Assembly (NCBI RefSeq): GCF_000423505.1
Contig: NZ_AUIC01000007.1
Location: forward strand, 1 to 64,000
DNA from: Pseudoclavibacter soli DSM 23366
Lineage (GTDB): Bacteria; Actinomycetota; Actinomycetes; Actinomycetales; Microbacteriaceae
DNA length: 64,000 nt
Direction: 5' to 3'
The translations under genes were made by a program, and so were the position numbers. This document shows positions 42,647 through 52,791 of the stretch, in pieces. Under the pieces are notes generated by a model that saw nothing but the letters and a program-made list of their open reading frames with translations, had not been told where the DNA came from and ran no database searches. The stretch's first letter is position 1. Every line of letters starts with the position of its first letter.

Positions 42647-43510
42647 CTACCGCACAGTATCTGGGTCAGCACCAACCCGCTCACCGGTGTCGAGTGCAGC
42701 GATGCGCTGCAGATCGCGCTCGGTCAGTTCGAACCCGAAGACGTCGATGTTCTGCGCAATGCGCTGCTCATGCGTCGACTTCGGGATCACGACGAGCCCA
42801 TTCTGCAGGTGCCAGCGAATCACGACCTGTGCCGGGCTGACGCTGTGCTCTGCAGCGATTTCTGCGATGGTCTCGTTGGCCAGCACCGTGTTGGGTCGGC
42901 TGTTCTTGCCCCAGCCCGAGTTGCCGGTGCCGCCCAGCGGGCTCCACGATTCGACGGCGATGCCGTGCTCGAGCGCATGCTGGCGAAGCGGCAGCTGCTG
43001 AAAGTGCGGGTGCAGCTCGACCTGGTCGATCGCTGGCGCCACGCTGTGCTCGGCCAGCACCAGATCGAGATGGCGGATGGTCGCGTTGCTCAGCCCGATG
43101 GCTCGCGCTCGACCCTCGCTGTGCAGCTGCTCAAGTGCATGCCACGTCGCCAAGAACTCGGCGTCATCACCGAGTGGCCAGTGGATCAGGTACAGATCGA
43201 CGTAATCGGTGCCCAAACGCTGCAGGCTCTCGTCGAAGGCTGCGAGGGCACGATCGCGCCCATGGTCGGCATTCCACAGCTTCGTCGTCAGAAAGATCTC
43301 TTCGCGAGGCACGCCCGAGGTAGCGATGCCGCGGCCGACGCCTTCTTCGTTGCCGTAGATCTTGGCAGTGTCGATGTGTCGGTACCCTGCCTCGTCGATC
43401 GCGAAGCGCACCAGGCGCTCAGCATCGTCGTCGGGGGTCTGCCATACGCCGAGCCCCAGTTGGGGGATCGAAGTGCCGGAGTTCAGTGCAATGGTGGGTA
43501 CGTCTGTCAT
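42647..43510 (-). CDS. Aldo/keto reductase
   Basis: A 287-residue NADPH-dependent reductase. Asp and Tyr in DTAKIYGNEEGVG, Lys in TTKLWN and His in LIHWP form the active-site set; SNATIRHL and IPKSTHEQRI bind the cofactor. It resembles 2,5-diketo-gluconate reductases, but the substrate is not certain. TAACGT lies seven bases before ATG 43510. Confidence 0.93.
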   Translation of the reverse strand: MTDVPTIALNSGTSIPQLGLGVWQTPDDDAERLVRFAIDEAGYRHIDTAKIYGNEEGVGRGIATSGVPREEIFLTTKLWNADHGRDRALAAFDESLQRLGTDYVDLYLIHWPLGDDAEFLATWHALEQLHSEGRARAIGLSNATIRHLDLVLAEHSVAPAIDQVELHPHFQQLPLRQHALEHGIAVESWSPLGGTGNSGWGKNSRPNTVLANETIAEIAAEHSVSPAQVVIRWHLQNGLVVIPKSTHEQRIAQNIDVFGFELTERDLQRIAALDTGERVGADPDTVR

Positions 43511-43520
43511 ACCCACCACG

Positions 43521-43991
43521 TTAGCGGCCCAGACGCCGCAGATGTGGGGCTGCACCCAAGTATTGCTGCAGGAGGGCCGTATCATCACTGCTCAGGCGCA
43601 TGGGCCGCCCATTCTGTGGGTCAACAAGCACCAATCCGTTCAGACCATGTGCGCAGACAACGGCAGGATCGCCATCCACCGTTTGACGAATCTCGAAACC
43701 GAGCTCGAAATCAGCCGCACCCACTCTGGTCACCCACAGCCGCACGAGCACCGACTCGAGTCGCAGTCGAATCGGATGTCGATATTCGATGGCTTGTCCG
43801 GTCAGAAACACCTGTGGCATATCGGGTTCGACATGCTGCAGCTGGGGGAGATGGTGCTCGCCGTAGCGGGCCTGCGCAAAGAAACTCACCCGCGCCTGTT
43901 CAACCAGCGCCAGCGTGGCGACGTTGTTGACATGGCCGTAGACGTCGACATCGCTCCAGCGCAGCTGGATGGGCACATCGAGGTACGACAT
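43521..43991 (-). CDS. Acyl-CoA thioesterase (4HBT hot-dog fold)
   Basis: A 156-residue protein with RWSDVDVYGHVNN, the YbgC/FadM-type active-site motif (Asp before GHVNN). It hydrolyses acyl-CoA thioesters. Its ATG overlaps the stop of the ABC ATPase gene by one base, so it is translated with the transporter genes. The link between the two is unclear. Confidence 0.9.
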   Translation of the reverse strand: MSYLDVPIQLRWSDVDVYGHVNNVATLALVEQARVSFFAQARYGEHHLPQLQHVEPDMPQVFLTGQAIEYRHPIRLRLESVLVRLWVTRVGAADFELGFEIRQTVDGDPAVVCAHGLNGLVLVDPQNGRPMRLSSDDTALLQQYLGAAPHLRRLGR

Positions 43992-44749
43992 CAGTCTTCT
44001 GCCAGCGTGACCTCGGTCGGGTGCAGCACCCGGCGCAGAAACTCGCGCGTGCGTGGATGCTGCGGGGTGTCGATCACCTGGGCCGCGGGGCCCTGTTCGA
44101 CGATGACCCCACCGTCCATGAATGCGACGTGATCAGCGACTTCGCGGGCGAAGGCCATCTCGTGGGTGACCACGAGCATGGTCATGCCAGCGTCGGCCAG
44201 TTCGCGCATCACGGCGAGCACATCGCCGACGAGTTCGGGATCGAGCGCGCTGGTGGGCTCGTCAAAGAGCATCAGCTGTGGGTCGACGCTCAAGGCCCGG
44301 GCAATTGCCACGCGCTGCTGCTGGCCACCCGAGAGCTGGTGCGGGTACGAGTCTTCTTTCTCGGCCAAGCCGACCTTGCGCAGGTTTATGCGCGCTTTGG
44401 CCTCGGCCTCTTCTGCACTACGCCCGAGCACCTTGAGCTGAGCGATGGTGCAGTTCTCGAGCACAGTCAGGTGGGGAAACAGGTTGAACTGCTGAAACAC
44501 CAGACCGATGCGGCGACGCACCTCATCGATGTCGACGTCGGGGTCGGTCAGTTCTGCACCGTCGACGGTGATTGTGCCCTCGTCAGGGGTCTCGAGCAGG
44601 TTCACGCAGCGCAGCACGGTCGATTTGCCCGAACCGCTCGGTCCGATCAAACAGACCACCTGGCCGGGCTCGACCTCAAGGTCGATGCCGCGAAGCACGT
44701 GATTGTCGCCGAAAGACTTGGTCACCCCATGGATGCTGATTGCGCTCAT
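43991..44749 (-). CDS. Polar amino acid ABC transporter, ATPase
   Basis: A 252-residue GlnQ/HisP-type ATPase: Walker [10 protein letters not shown]-loop [11 protein letters not shown], signature LSGGQQQR, Walker [13 protein letters not shown]. It powers import of the ligand bound by the 46433 lipoprotein. ATG overlaps the permease stop by four bases. Confidence 0.95.
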   Translation of the reverse strand: MSAISIHGVTKSFGDNHVLRGIDLEVEPGQVVCLIGPSGSGKSTVLRCVNLLETPDEGTITVDGAELTDPDVDIDEVRRRIGLVFQQFNLFPHLTVLENCTIAQLKVLGRSAEEAEAKARINLRKVGLAEKEDSYPHQLSGGQQQRVAIARALSVDPQLMLFDEPTSALDPELVGDVLAVMRELADAGMTMLVVTHEMAFAREVADHVAFMDGGVIVEQGPAAQVIDTPQHPRTREFLRRVLHPTEVTLAED

Positions 44750-45570
44750 TTCGCCGCCTTGCTCTTGGCTTTGGTTCGGGTGGTGGAGAACTCGAACCGC
44801 TTGGCCAAATAGCTCAGCGGCACGGTGATCACCAAGTAGCAGGCGCCAGCAACCACGAGGGGAGTGAGGCCGGCATCGGCGCCGCTGAGAGCCTGACGCC
44901 CGAACTTGGAGAGTTCGTATTGGCTGATGGTCAGCCCCAGCAGATACACCAGTGAAGTATCTTTGGTGAGCAGAATCAGCTCGTTGGTGAGCGGCGGCAG
45001 CACCAGGCGAAACGCCTGAGGAAAGATGATCGACACCAGAGCACGCCCCTTGGACATGCCGAGCGAGCGCGCGGCCTCAAGCTGCCCCGGGGGCACCGCC
45101 TGCAGGCCTGCACGCAGCGTTTCAGAGATGTATGCGGCCGACACCATGCCGAGAGAGAGCATCACGGTGACGTAGATGTTCAAGTTGACCTGGAATGCCG
45201 TGGGAATGCCGTAGCCGAACGCGATGAACACCAGCAGTGCGGGCAAGCCGCGAAACAGCTCGACGTAGACCGTCGAGATCCAGCGGTATGGCGCCACCGA
45301 CGACAGGCGCATGAAAGCGAGCAGTGTGCCGCCGACAAGCCCGAACCAGAACGACAGCAGGGTGTAGATCACCGTGTTCAGCAGCGCCGTGGTGATGACC
45401 TCGGGAAACTGCGCCGCGGCGATGGCCGGGTTGAAGAAGGTCGTGGCCACTTTGGGCCAGTCGGTGACCACGGCGAGCACGAGCACCACGGCGATCAACA
45501 CGGCGTATTGCACGCCACGAATCACCTGCGCTCGGCGCCGGGGGCTGCTGAGGAGTCTGGAGCTGCTCAA
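44746..45570 (-). CDS. Polar amino acid ABC transporter, permease
   Basis: A 274-residue HisM-type permease with about five membrane helices and the EAA loop [23 protein letters not shown] that contacts the ATPase. The longest frame starts with TTG at 45570; a GTG about 15 codons further in is possible. It is 86 bases after the binding-protein gene. Confidence 0.93.
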   Translation of the reverse strand: MSSSRLLSSPRRRAQVIRGVQYAVLIAVVLVLAVVTDWPKVATTFFNPAIAAAQFPEVITTALLNTVIYTLLSFWFGLVGGTLLAFMRLSSVAPYRWISTVYVELFRGLPALLVFIAFGYGIPTAFQVNLNIYVTVMLSLGMVSAAYISETLRAGLQAVPPGQLEAARSLGMSKGRALVSIIFPQAFRLVLPPLTNELILLTKDTSLVYLLGLTISQYELSKFGRQALSGADAGLTPLVVAGACYLVITVPLSYLAKRFEFSTTRTKAKSKAAK

Positions 45571-45656
45571 AATCGGCTGCTTTCTCTGCCGGACAGACGG
45601 GGCTGGCGCGCCACACAGTGCGCACGCCAGCCCAGTCTAGTCGCGCTGGTCGCGGA

Positions 45657-46433
45657 TCAGTCGTTGTTCGCGCCCCACTTCGACAGGATGCTGTCGAGCG
45701 TGCCGTCGGACTTGATGCGGTCGAGGGTGCTGTTGACCGAATCGAGGAGGTCGGTGTTGCCCTTGCGAATCGCGATGCCGTACTGCTCGTTGGTCTCGAT
45801 GGTGTCGACCTGCTTGAGGTCGGGGTACTTGGCCAGGTGCTCCTTGGCGGGCGCGATCTGGTCGATCAGCACGTCGGCGGTGCCATTCTCGACCTGCTGT
45901 GCAGCGAGGGCGGCGTCTTCGAGGCCTGAGGCATTCCAGCCGTTGGCCTCGGCCAGATCTTCACCAGTGGTGCCCTGCTGCACCACGATCTTGTACTGAC
46001 CGTCGGTGGCCTGTGCCGTGCTCGTGATGCCCGAGTCAGCACGGGCGACAACGGCGAGGTTGTCTGAGAAGTAGGGCTCAGAGAAGTCCATCTTGGTGGC
46101 GCGCTCATCGGTAATGGTGATAGCACTGATCGCGATGTCGCACTTCTTCGCGTCAAGATCGGCACCCGACTGCAGACCCTCAAAGCCGGAGTTCACGTGC
46201 TCGAGCTCAACGTTGAGGTCTTTCGCGATCTCTGCGGCGATATCGGCGTCGATGCCGACGATCTTGCCGTCTTGGATGCTCTCGAACGGCGCGTACTGCG
46301 CCTCTGAGCAGGCGACGAGCTTGTCGCTGCTGATCAGTTTGTCATTGCCTGCGGTGCTGGTGCAGCCTCCCAAGGCGAGTGCGCCGACCGCAAGAATGCC
46401 CGCGGCCGTGCTCAGCTTGGAGAACGTGTTCAT
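45657..46433 (-). CDS. Polar amino acid ABC transporter, binding lipoprotein
   Basis: A 258-residue protein with a signal peptide and lipobox LGGC (Cys about residue 24), followed by a type II periplasmic-binding fold with DIAAEIAKDL and KCDIAISAITIT. It captures the amino acid outside the membrane. First gene of the operon that continues with permease, ATPase and thioesterase. Confidence 0.94.
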   Translation of the reverse strand: MNTFSKLSTAAGILAVGALALGGCTSTAGNDKLISSDKLVACSEAQYAPFESIQDGKIVGIDADIAAEIAKDLNVELEHVNSGFEGLQSGADLDAKKCDIAISAITITDERATKMDFSEPYFSDNLAVVARADSGITSTAQATDGQYKIVVQQGTTGEDLAEANGWNASGLEDAALAAQQVENGTADVLIDQIAPAKEHLAKYPDLKQVDTIETNEQYGIAIRKGNTDLLDSVNSTLDRIKSDGTLDSILSKWGANND

Positions 46434-46505
46434 AATGCCTCATCTCATAGGGGTTACTTCGCGCCCGATCGTGGCTGGGCACGTTGCCCCATGCTAGTGC
46501 ACCCT

Positions 46506-46527
46506 GTGTTTCATCTGTGTGAAACAC
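46506..46527. promoter_or_regulatory. Perfect palindrome upstream of the amino acid transporter operon
   Basis: GTGTTTCA (46506-46513) and TGAAACAC (46520-46527) are exact inverted repeats six bases apart. A TAGCAT hexamer (46496-46491, minus strand) lies just downstream, so the palindrome covers the -35 area and looks like a repressor site. Confidence 0.6.
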
Positions 46528-46534
46528 GCGACGC

Positions 46535-47266
46535 TCAATCGGCAGAGACCACCTGCCAGAGCTGCCGATACGCCTGTGCAGCCTCACTGCGGGGCGCGTA
46601 GGCACCGACCGCCTGACGTCGCAGGCCCATCTGCTCGACAACCGACGCCGATGGCACCACAATCGGTCGAATACTCGCATCGAGGTCGGGCAGATCAGCA
46701 ATAGCCTGAGCCTGAGCCCAGCGGCGTCGATCGGCCAGCGAGAAGAAGCCCACGATCTTCGCCCCGGAGTTGTTCTCGCCGACCAGTTCGTGCACCTGAT
46801 CGATGCTGCGCAGAGACAGCGCAGCTGGCACCAAGGGAGTTACCACAGTGTCGGCGGCCGTGATCACGGCGCGAGCCAGCAGCGAGGCTCCGGGAGGGGC
46901 ATCCAGAATCACCACGTCGTAGTCGTCGGTCACCGCATCGAGCAGTCGGCGCAGACGCTTGCGCGACTTGGGCACGTCATCGAGGCTGGCCTCAAGTTCA
47001 CGATATGAGTCATCGGCGGGCAGCACGTCAAGCCGCTCGACATCGGTGCGACGGATGGCCTTCTTGATAGAGGTATCGCCGTGCACCAAGGCCTCAGCAC
47101 CGCCTTTGAGCTTGGGGCGCACCGACAGCAGATAGGTCGTGGCGCCCTGGGGATCAAGATCCCACAGCAGCACACGCTGAGTCTGCGCCCCCTGCCAGGC
47201 GAGATTGACCGCGGTGGTGGTCTTGCCAACCCCACCCTTGGTGCTGAACACGGCGATGGTTCTCAT
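46535..47266 (-). CDS. ParA/MinD-family ATPase (orphan)
   Basis: A 243-residue ATPase with the deviant Walker A KGGVGKTTT and VVILDAPPGAS. Family members position DNA or protein complexes. No parB or parS-like partner is nearby. TAGTCT lies six bases before the ATG, so it is predicted leaderless. Confidence 0.9.
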   Translation of the reverse strand: MRTIAVFSTKGGVGKTTTAVNLAWQGAQTQRVLLWDLDPQGATTYLLSVRPKLKGGAEALVHGDTSIKKAIRRTDVERLDVLPADDSYRELEASLDDVPKSRKRLRRLLDAVTDDYDVVILDAPPGASLLARAVITAADTVVTPLVPAALSLRSIDQVHELVGENNSGAKIVGFFSLADRRRWAQAQAIADLPDLDASIRPIVVPSASVVEQMGLRRQAVGAYAPRSEAAQAYRQLWQVVSAD

Positions 47267-47309
47267 GTCGACAGACTAATGGATGGCCGTGTCGCGAAGG
47301 TGAACAGCG

Positions 47310-48983
47310 TTAGGCTGCGCGGGCGGTCACCGAGGTCATCGGCGCAGCAGCCGTGCTGGTGCCTGCGTTGAGCGACTCGTGGTTGGCCTTCTCGGTCACG
47401 TCGAAGGTCTCGCGGTATCGACCGAACAGCAGCTGCATCTGGGCGGCCATAGCGCTCAGCGAGTTGAAGAGCAGGCCGATGGCGGGATAGAGCACCCACT
47501 GGGCGATCATGCCGAATGAGCGGCTGTTGCCGTAGCGGCGCGGACGTTCGGGAAGCATGTTGTAGCCAAACCAGATCATCAGCAGGATGCCGAACATGGC
47601 GACTTGCTGCATCTGCCCAATGACGTAGGGCAGATCGAGCACGAGGCTGTCCATGAACGACAGTCGCAGACTCATCACAAACGGCACCCAGGCGCCGAAC
47701 GCGATCAAGGGCGCGATGCACGCGAGGCTGACATGACTGTCGAGCAGCTGAGCGAAGCGCCGCAGCGAGCCCCAGAACGGGGCCGGGTTGTCGCGCGAGA
47801 ACACCCGCTGAGCGACGAACGGCACGTCAGAGGCCCCATAGGCCCAACGGCGCAGCTGCTTGAACTGCGCGGTGAGGGTACGCGTGTAAGACTCGGTGAG
47901 CACGGCATCTTGGTAGATCGGCACATGAATGCTGATCACCTTGTAGTCGCCATTGAAGTGGAAGTAGCTGCGCCAGTACTGGTGACCGTCTTCAACGATG
48001 GTGCGCACGCTCCAGAAATCCATCTCGACCAGCGCCGACATGGGCTGGGCATGCGAGGCGAAGTTGCGCAGTGACATGGGGCGCATCGAGCTGATGATGT
48101 TCCAGAACGAATTGGCATTGGCGATGACGCGACTGGGGGCCGGAGCATCCCAGATATTGCCCAAGAACAGCGAGATGGGCTGGAACGACATGCGCTTGCG
48201 ATTCGGATGCACGATGTACTCGTAGGTGACGTTGTCGAAGTATGCCGGATGCGGCACGTTATCGCAGTCGAGCGTGGTAACGATCACGCGGTCGTAGTCG
48301 ATGCCGCGCTCGTCGAGCAAAGCCTGCAGATGACGGCCAGCGTGAGTGATGTTGCTGCCCTTACCAGGCAGCTCGTTCGGCAGATCGGCGGGGTGACGCA
48401 CCAGCTCAAAGTGGCCGAACTCGCTGCCGAACTCACGCTGCAGCCGACGAGCCGTCTGCTCAATACCGGCGCCACCGCGCTCTTCGTATGCGAACAGCAC
48501 GATCATGTGCTTCGGGTCGTAGGTGGTGCGAGTCAGCGCGCGGAGGGTCGGAGTGATGACTTCGTATGCTTCGTTATAGGCCGAGATGATCACCGCGTTG
48601 AACAGCTCAGAAGGCTTCGGATACTGGTCAGGCGCACGGCTGATGCGAGCTAGGTTGTCACGATGGCGCGAGAGCTGATAGGCCTTGGGTGCCTCTGTGA
48701 CGCGAGCCTGGTAAGGATGCTCGAGCTGTGCCAGCCGAGCAGCCCAGTCAACATCTTGGGCACGTTCGAGCGCACTGTTGCCGGCAACGATTTCAACGGC
48801 TGAGCGAAGGGCACGAAGCATCATGAGCGCGACGAGCGCCAGCAATGCATAGGCTGCCCAAGTCGGCTGCACGAACGACAGCACGACGAGGCCCACTAGC
48901 GTGCCGAGGCTGGCAAGACCCGGCAGCATCTCGAAGAAGCGATAGCCGGAAGTGCGGTTGCCCAGCGGCAGCTCGTTGTTCAT
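47310..48983 (-). CDS. Membrane glycosyltransferase, family 2
   Basis: A 557-residue protein with two N-terminal membrane helices, a GT-A domain (ISAYNE; LDCDN as the DxD site; QLRRWAYGASD as the QxxRW motif) and about four C-terminal helices. This layout fits processive or lipid-linked glycosyltransferases that build surface polysaccharides. GAGGATC precedes ATG. Product unknown. Confidence 0.9.
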   Translation of the reverse strand: MNNELPLGNRTSGYRFFEMLPGLASLGTLVGLVVLSFVQPTWAAYALLALVALMMLRALRSAVEIVAGNSALERAQDVDWAARLAQLEHPYQARVTEAPKAYQLSRHRDNLARISRAPDQYPKPSELFNAVIISAYNEAYEVITPTLRALTRTTYDPKHMIVLFAYEERGGAGIEQTARRLQREFGSEFGHFELVRHPADLPNELPGKGSNITHAGRHLQALLDERGIDYDRVIVTTLDCDNVPHPAYFDNVTYEYIVHPNRKRMSFQPISLFLGNIWDAPAPSRVIANANSFWNIISSMRPMSLRNFASHAQPMSALVEMDFWSVRTIVEDGHQYWRSYFHFNGDYKVISIHVPIYQDAVLTESYTRTLTAQFKQLRRWAYGASDVPFVAQRVFSRDNPAPFWGSLRRFAQLLDSHVSLACIAPLIAFGAWVPFVMSLRLSFMDSLVLDLPYVIGQMQQVAMFGILLMIWFGYNMLPERPRRYGNSRSFGMIAQWVLYPAIGLLFNSLSAMAAQMQLLFGRYRETFDVTEKANHESLNAGTSTAAAPMTSVTARAA

Positions 48984-49124
48984 CGCGAGATCCTCTCATC
49001 GTGCCCAGTTTTAGGCTCACCCCATACAATCGCGGCAGTGTCAAGGCATCAAGCAGGTTTGGTAACGAATCGGCAACATTCACGTTCGGCAGCGATTCCG
49101 GGCACTCTGTCCTAGACTGGCGGC

Positions 49125-49667
49125 ATGCCTCGTCTGTCCACCCGTGTGCTGCTGAGCTGTGCCGCGATCAGCATTGTTACCGGCGTTCTCTTCGTTCTCA
49201 CTGGCGCATTGCACGCTGTTGTCATCGCGACGGTGCCTTGGCTTTATGGCGCACTCATCGGCCTGTATTTTCTGCCCGGAGCCATTGCCCAAGGGCTCTT
49301 CCGCCTACCCGGCGTTGCCGTTGTCACAATTCTCTTCGCCGCTGTGCTCACCGCGCTCTCACCGGTCATGTCGCTTGGTTGGGCGGTATTCGGCCCAATG
49401 GCGCTGATCGGGGTGCTTCAAGAGCTGCCGTACGCAGTCTTCGCCTATCGACGACGCACCCGGCGCGTCGCCCTGATCGGCGCCACTGCGTCGGGGCTGC
49501 TGCTCGGTGGCGTGTTTGCCTACATTTTCGAGTTCTCCCATGGGCAGATCGTCCTCGCTGCGCTGCAGCTGGTGGCGACAACCGTCAGCGTCGTACTCTT
49601 CTCTTGGCTGGGTTGGTTCATCGCCGACAGACTGCGCGCGGCTGGCGTGGGCGCATCGGGCAGATGA
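49125..49667 (+). CDS. ECF transporter S component (YkoE-like)
   Basis: A 180-residue membrane protein with five or six helices and ALIGLYFLPGAIAQGLFRLPG, a pattern of YkoE-type substrate-binding components for thiamine precursors. No ECF ATPase or T component is beside it, so it may share a general module encoded elsewhere. TAGACT is six bases before ATG (leaderless). Confidence 0.8.
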   Translation: MPRLSTRVLLSCAAISIVTGVLFVLTGALHAVVIATVPWLYGALIGLYFLPGAIAQGLFRLPGVAVVTILFAAVLTALSPVMSLGWAVFGPMALIGVLQELPYAVFAYRRRTRRVALIGATASGLLLGGVFAYIFEFSHGQIVLAALQLVATTVSVVLFSWLGWFIADRLRAAGVGASGR

Positions 49668-49744
49668 TGAATCGAGGCATGATCACCTGCGCGGCGACAG
49701 TGCGACAGCCGCGCAGGTCTGCGGTGTCGCAAGGGGGAGTGAAG

Positions 49745-50683
49745 ATGCAGAATTCGTTATTGGTGCAGCCCTGCCGTTTTCGGGGTGTGCTGGCAGCGTT
49801 CGTCGTACTCTGCACCGCGTGGGTGCTCGTTGGCTGTGCTTCTGTGAGCTCCGGAGCCACGTCTGAGGCGGTACACGTCGAAGCCGACCTGAGCGTGGCT
49901 CCGTCGGCGGCCTTCGACACGCCGCTCGAAGTCTCCGATATGCAGCGCACAGTCATCACCCGCGGTCGCGGTGATGCGCTTCGTGACAACGACACCATCA
50001 GCATGAAGTCGATGGTCTACCGCGCCTCTGACGGGTCTGCAGTTTCAAGTGGCGATCAGTGGCGGTACGCCTATCCGGTGTCACTCAATGACGCCGAACC
50101 GGGCATCCGCTCCGTGGTCTCGGGTCTGCCTAGCGGAAGCCGCGTCGTGGTCACCGCCACAGCCGAACAGTTCTTCGGCGACGATCGTCCGATCGATGAC
50201 CTGCAGCCTAAGGAAGGCGTCGTCGTGGTGATGGATGTCTCTGCGTACCCGGCGAAGGATCGTACCACGGTGGCCACGCTCACCGACGATGAGATGCCCG
50301 AGGTCACCTTTGACGGTGCTCGCCCGGTGCTCGTTGCACCGTCATTGCAGACGGCCCCGCCAGCGCAGACGGTCTCTCGTACGCTGAGCAATGGTACGGG
50401 TGATGCACTGACCGCAGATGACACGGTCACCTTTCGTGCATTGACCGCAGCGTGGGGCGACGGCGGCATCGTTGGCGACGACTTCGCCAGCGGAGCCTCT
50501 TCTCGACGTCTGGCTGATCTGCCAGCGGGTCTGCAACAGGCTCTCAGCACAGCTCATGTCGGAGACACCCTTGAGGTGGTGGTGCCGCCATCGGAGGGGC
50601 CCGGCGACAGTCTTTCCGAACAGCTGCGTCACGAGACGCTGGTCTTCGTCATCACCATCGACTCCGTGTCACTCGGAGAGTGA
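49745..50683 (+). CDS. FKBP-like peptidyl-prolyl isomerase lipoprotein
   Basis: A 312-residue protein with a signal peptide and lipobox LVGC (Cys about residue 32). Two halves of about 120 residues each resemble FKBP domains (DNDTISMKSMVYRASDG; ADDTVTFRALTAAWGDG), though aromatic active-site residues are poorly kept. It would help folding of exported proteins. GGGGGAGTG precedes ATG. A start 80 bases upstream is in frame but less likely. Confidence 0.78.
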   Translation: MQNSLLVQPCRFRGVLAAFVVLCTAWVLVGCASVSSGATSEAVHVEADLSVAPSAAFDTPLEVSDMQRTVITRGRGDALRDNDTISMKSMVYRASDGSAVSSGDQWRYAYPVSLNDAEPGIRSVVSGLPSGSRVVVTATAEQFFGDDRPIDDLQPKEGVVVVMDVSAYPAKDRTTVATLTDDEMPEVTFDGARPVLVAPSLQTAPPAQTVSRTLSNGTGDALTADDTVTFRALTAAWGDGGIVGDDFASGASSRRLADLPAGLQQALSTAHVGDTLEVVVPPSEGPGDSLSEQLRHETLVFVITIDSVSLGE

Positions 50684-50705
50684 CACATCTACCTCAGGAG
50701 CAGCC

Positions 50706-51512
50706 ATGACCGCACTGTCCGATCTGATCGCAGCAGCAGACCAGCTGTGGCCCGCCGCACTGGCCGAGCCGTGGGATCGTCCAGGGTTGGCCGTCGGCGA
50801 CCCCAATTCGCGCGTGACGCATGTGCATCTGGCCCTCGACGTCACGGACGCGACGCTCGCCGAGGCCGCCAACTTCGGAGCAGATGTGCTCTTCACTCAT
50901 CACCCCACGCTCTTTCGCCCGGCGGCAGAGGTGACTACAGTCAGCTGGCCCGGTCGGCTGGTCTACCGTGCTGTTCAGCACGGCATCGCCCTCTTTTCAG
51001 CTCACACCAATGCAGACAGTGCCGCCGGTGGTGTCAACGATGTGCTCGCCGGGCTCATCGGCATCTCTGAGCCGACACCGCTCGTGCCCAACGACGATGA
51101 CCCACGCGTAGGGCTGGGGCGGGTGGGGCCGCTTTCTCCCCCCACCGCACTTGGTCAGCTCGCCGCCGACATTGCACGAGCACTGCCGTCGACGGCCTCG
51201 CAGGTACGTGTTGCCGGCGACTTTGATGAACTCGTGCACACCGTTGCCGTATGCAGCGGTGCAGGAGACTCGCTGCTCGACGAACCCGCCGCACGGGCGG
51301 CCGACGTCTACGTCAGTGCCGATCTGCGCCATCACGTGAGCATCGATGCCCGAGCTCGTGGTCAGCGAGGCCTGATCAACCTCTCGCACTGGGCCAGCGA
51401 GTGGGTCTGGCTTCCTGTCGCAGCAGACCAGCTGCGCCACGCAGTGCCTGGCATCGAAGTCACTGTGAGCGATCTGCGCACCGACCCCTGGGACTTCGCC
51501 ATCGCGCAGTGA
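50706..51512 (+). CDS. Nif3-like dinuclear metal centre protein
   Basis: A 268-residue protein of the Nif3/YbgI group: WDRPGLAVGDP, FTHHPTLF and FSAHTNAD give the His/Asp ligands of two metal ions. The family is widespread and its reaction is not settled; annotation as GTP cyclohydrolase type 2 is common but weak. AGGAG precedes the ATG. Confidence 0.92.
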   Translation: MTALSDLIAAADQLWPAALAEPWDRPGLAVGDPNSRVTHVHLALDVTDATLAEAANFGADVLFTHHPTLFRPAAEVTTVSWPGRLVYRAVQHGIALFSAHTNADSAAGGVNDVLAGLIGISEPTPLVPNDDDPRVGLGRVGPLSPPTALGQLAADIARALPSTASQVRVAGDFDELVHTVAVCSGAGDSLLDEPAARAADVYVSADLRHHVSIDARARGQRGLINLSHWASEWVWLPVAADQLRHAVPGIEVTVSDLRTDPWDFAIAQ

Positions 51513-51555
51513 GCCGCGCGGCCATCCCACTGCACCAAGGGCTACAATGATGCAC

Positions 51556-51933
51556 GGATGGGATGCCCATGCGATCGCGTGCCGAAGAGATTCGGCCCGA
51601 GGAACGTCCGGGCTCCACAGGGCAGGATGGTGGGTAACGCCCACCCGGGGCAACCCGCGAGCAAGTGCAACAGAAAGCAGACCGCCCGGTCGATCACGGT
51701 CGACCAGGTAAGGGTGAAACGGTGGTGTAAGAGACCACCAGTGGTCGTGGCAACACGATCAGCTGGGTAAACCTCATTCGGAGCAAGACCAAGCATGGAG
51801 GTGGGCGGCCCGCCTATACCTCCGGGTAGGTTGCTAGAGCTGGTCAGCAATGACCCGCCGAGAGAGATGATCGCACCCGCCCGAGCTTCGGCTCGACGCG
51901 GCGACAAAACCCGGCGTATCGGGCATCCCATCC
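51556..51933 (+). ncRNA. rnpB: RNase P RNA (type A)
   Basis: Conserved segments are present in order: GAGGAACGTCCGGGCTCCAC, ACAGAAAGCAGACCGCC and AAGGGTGAAACGG, then a late purine-rich CR-V part. The first 13 bases (GGATGGGATGCCC) pair exactly with the last 13 (GGGCATCCCATCC) as helix P1. TACAAT at 51543-51548 is a likely -10. The RNA removes 5' leaders from pre-tRNA. Confidence 0.97.
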
Positions 51934-51996
51934 ACTCAGTGCGCCAGAACATCAGCGCCGCACAGCGCGTAGCGCACCCGCCTCGTGCGTGGTACC

Positions 51997-52755
51997 TCAG
52001 ACCTCGCGATGTGCCAGCGCGTAACCGGCCGCGCCAACGATGCCGGCATGCTCGTGAAATCGCGCGGCGACCAGTGGCGTTTCAACGTCGATGAGATGCA
52101 GAAACTGGTCGGCCACACTTGAGATACCGCCGCCCACGACGAACAGGCTGGGGCTCAACAGATGTTCGAGCGTCTGATAAAAGCGGGTGAGACGTATGCC
52201 CCATTCGGCATAGTCGAGACCATCACGCTCGCGTGCTACAGAAGAGGCAAAACGTTCATAGTCTGGGTGGCCATCGATCTCGAGATGCCCAAGTTCGCTG
52301 CCGGGAATCAGCATGTCGTCATAGATGAGTGCGCTGCCGATGCCGGTGCCAAGCGTGGTGACCACGGTGAGGCCGCGCTGACCTTTGGCAGAGCCGCTGA
52401 TTGACTCGGCCCAGCCTGCGGCATCGGCATCGTTGATCAGCGTGACCGGTCGACACAGTGCCTGGCTGAAATGTGCCGCGGCGGGGTGGCCGATCCAGCT
52501 GGCATGGATGTTGGCAGCCGACTTCGTGATTCCATCAATCACCACCGAGGGCAGTGCGACTCCGACCGGCAGCTCGCCGCTGCCGGTCTGCAGCTCGGCA
52601 ACCAGTGCCGCCACAATCTCAACCACCTCATCTGGTGTTGCCTGAGCCGGAGTGGCTGCCTGCACGCGTTCGCTGCGCAGCTCGCCACTCAGCGTGTCGA
52701 CAACGGCCGCCTTGATGGAGGTGCCGCCAACGTCGACTCCGATCGCCTGTGCCAT
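51997..52755 (-). CDS. ppgK: Polyphosphate glucokinase
   Basis: A 252-residue ROK-like kinase: phosphate site GVDVGGTSIKAAVVD, TLGTGIGSALIYD and GSELGHLEIDG. In actinobacteria this enzyme phosphorylates glucose with polyphosphate or ATP. AAAGGA precedes ATG 52755. It follows map by 36 bases. Confidence 0.93.
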   Translation of the reverse strand: MAQAIGVDVGGTSIKAAVVDTLSGELRSERVQAATPAQATPDEVVEIVAALVAELQTGSGELPVGVALPSVVIDGITKSAANIHASWIGHPAAAHFSQALCRPVTLINDADAAGWAESISGSAKGQRGLTVVTTLGTGIGSALIYDDMLIPGSELGHLEIDGHPDYERFASSVARERDGLDYAEWGIRLTRFYQTLEHLLSPSLFVVGGGISSVADQFLHLIDVETPLVAARFHEHAGIVGAAGYALAHREV

Positions 52756-52791
52756 GCCAGTCCTTTCGGCCGTCATTGATGAGGCTGCAGC

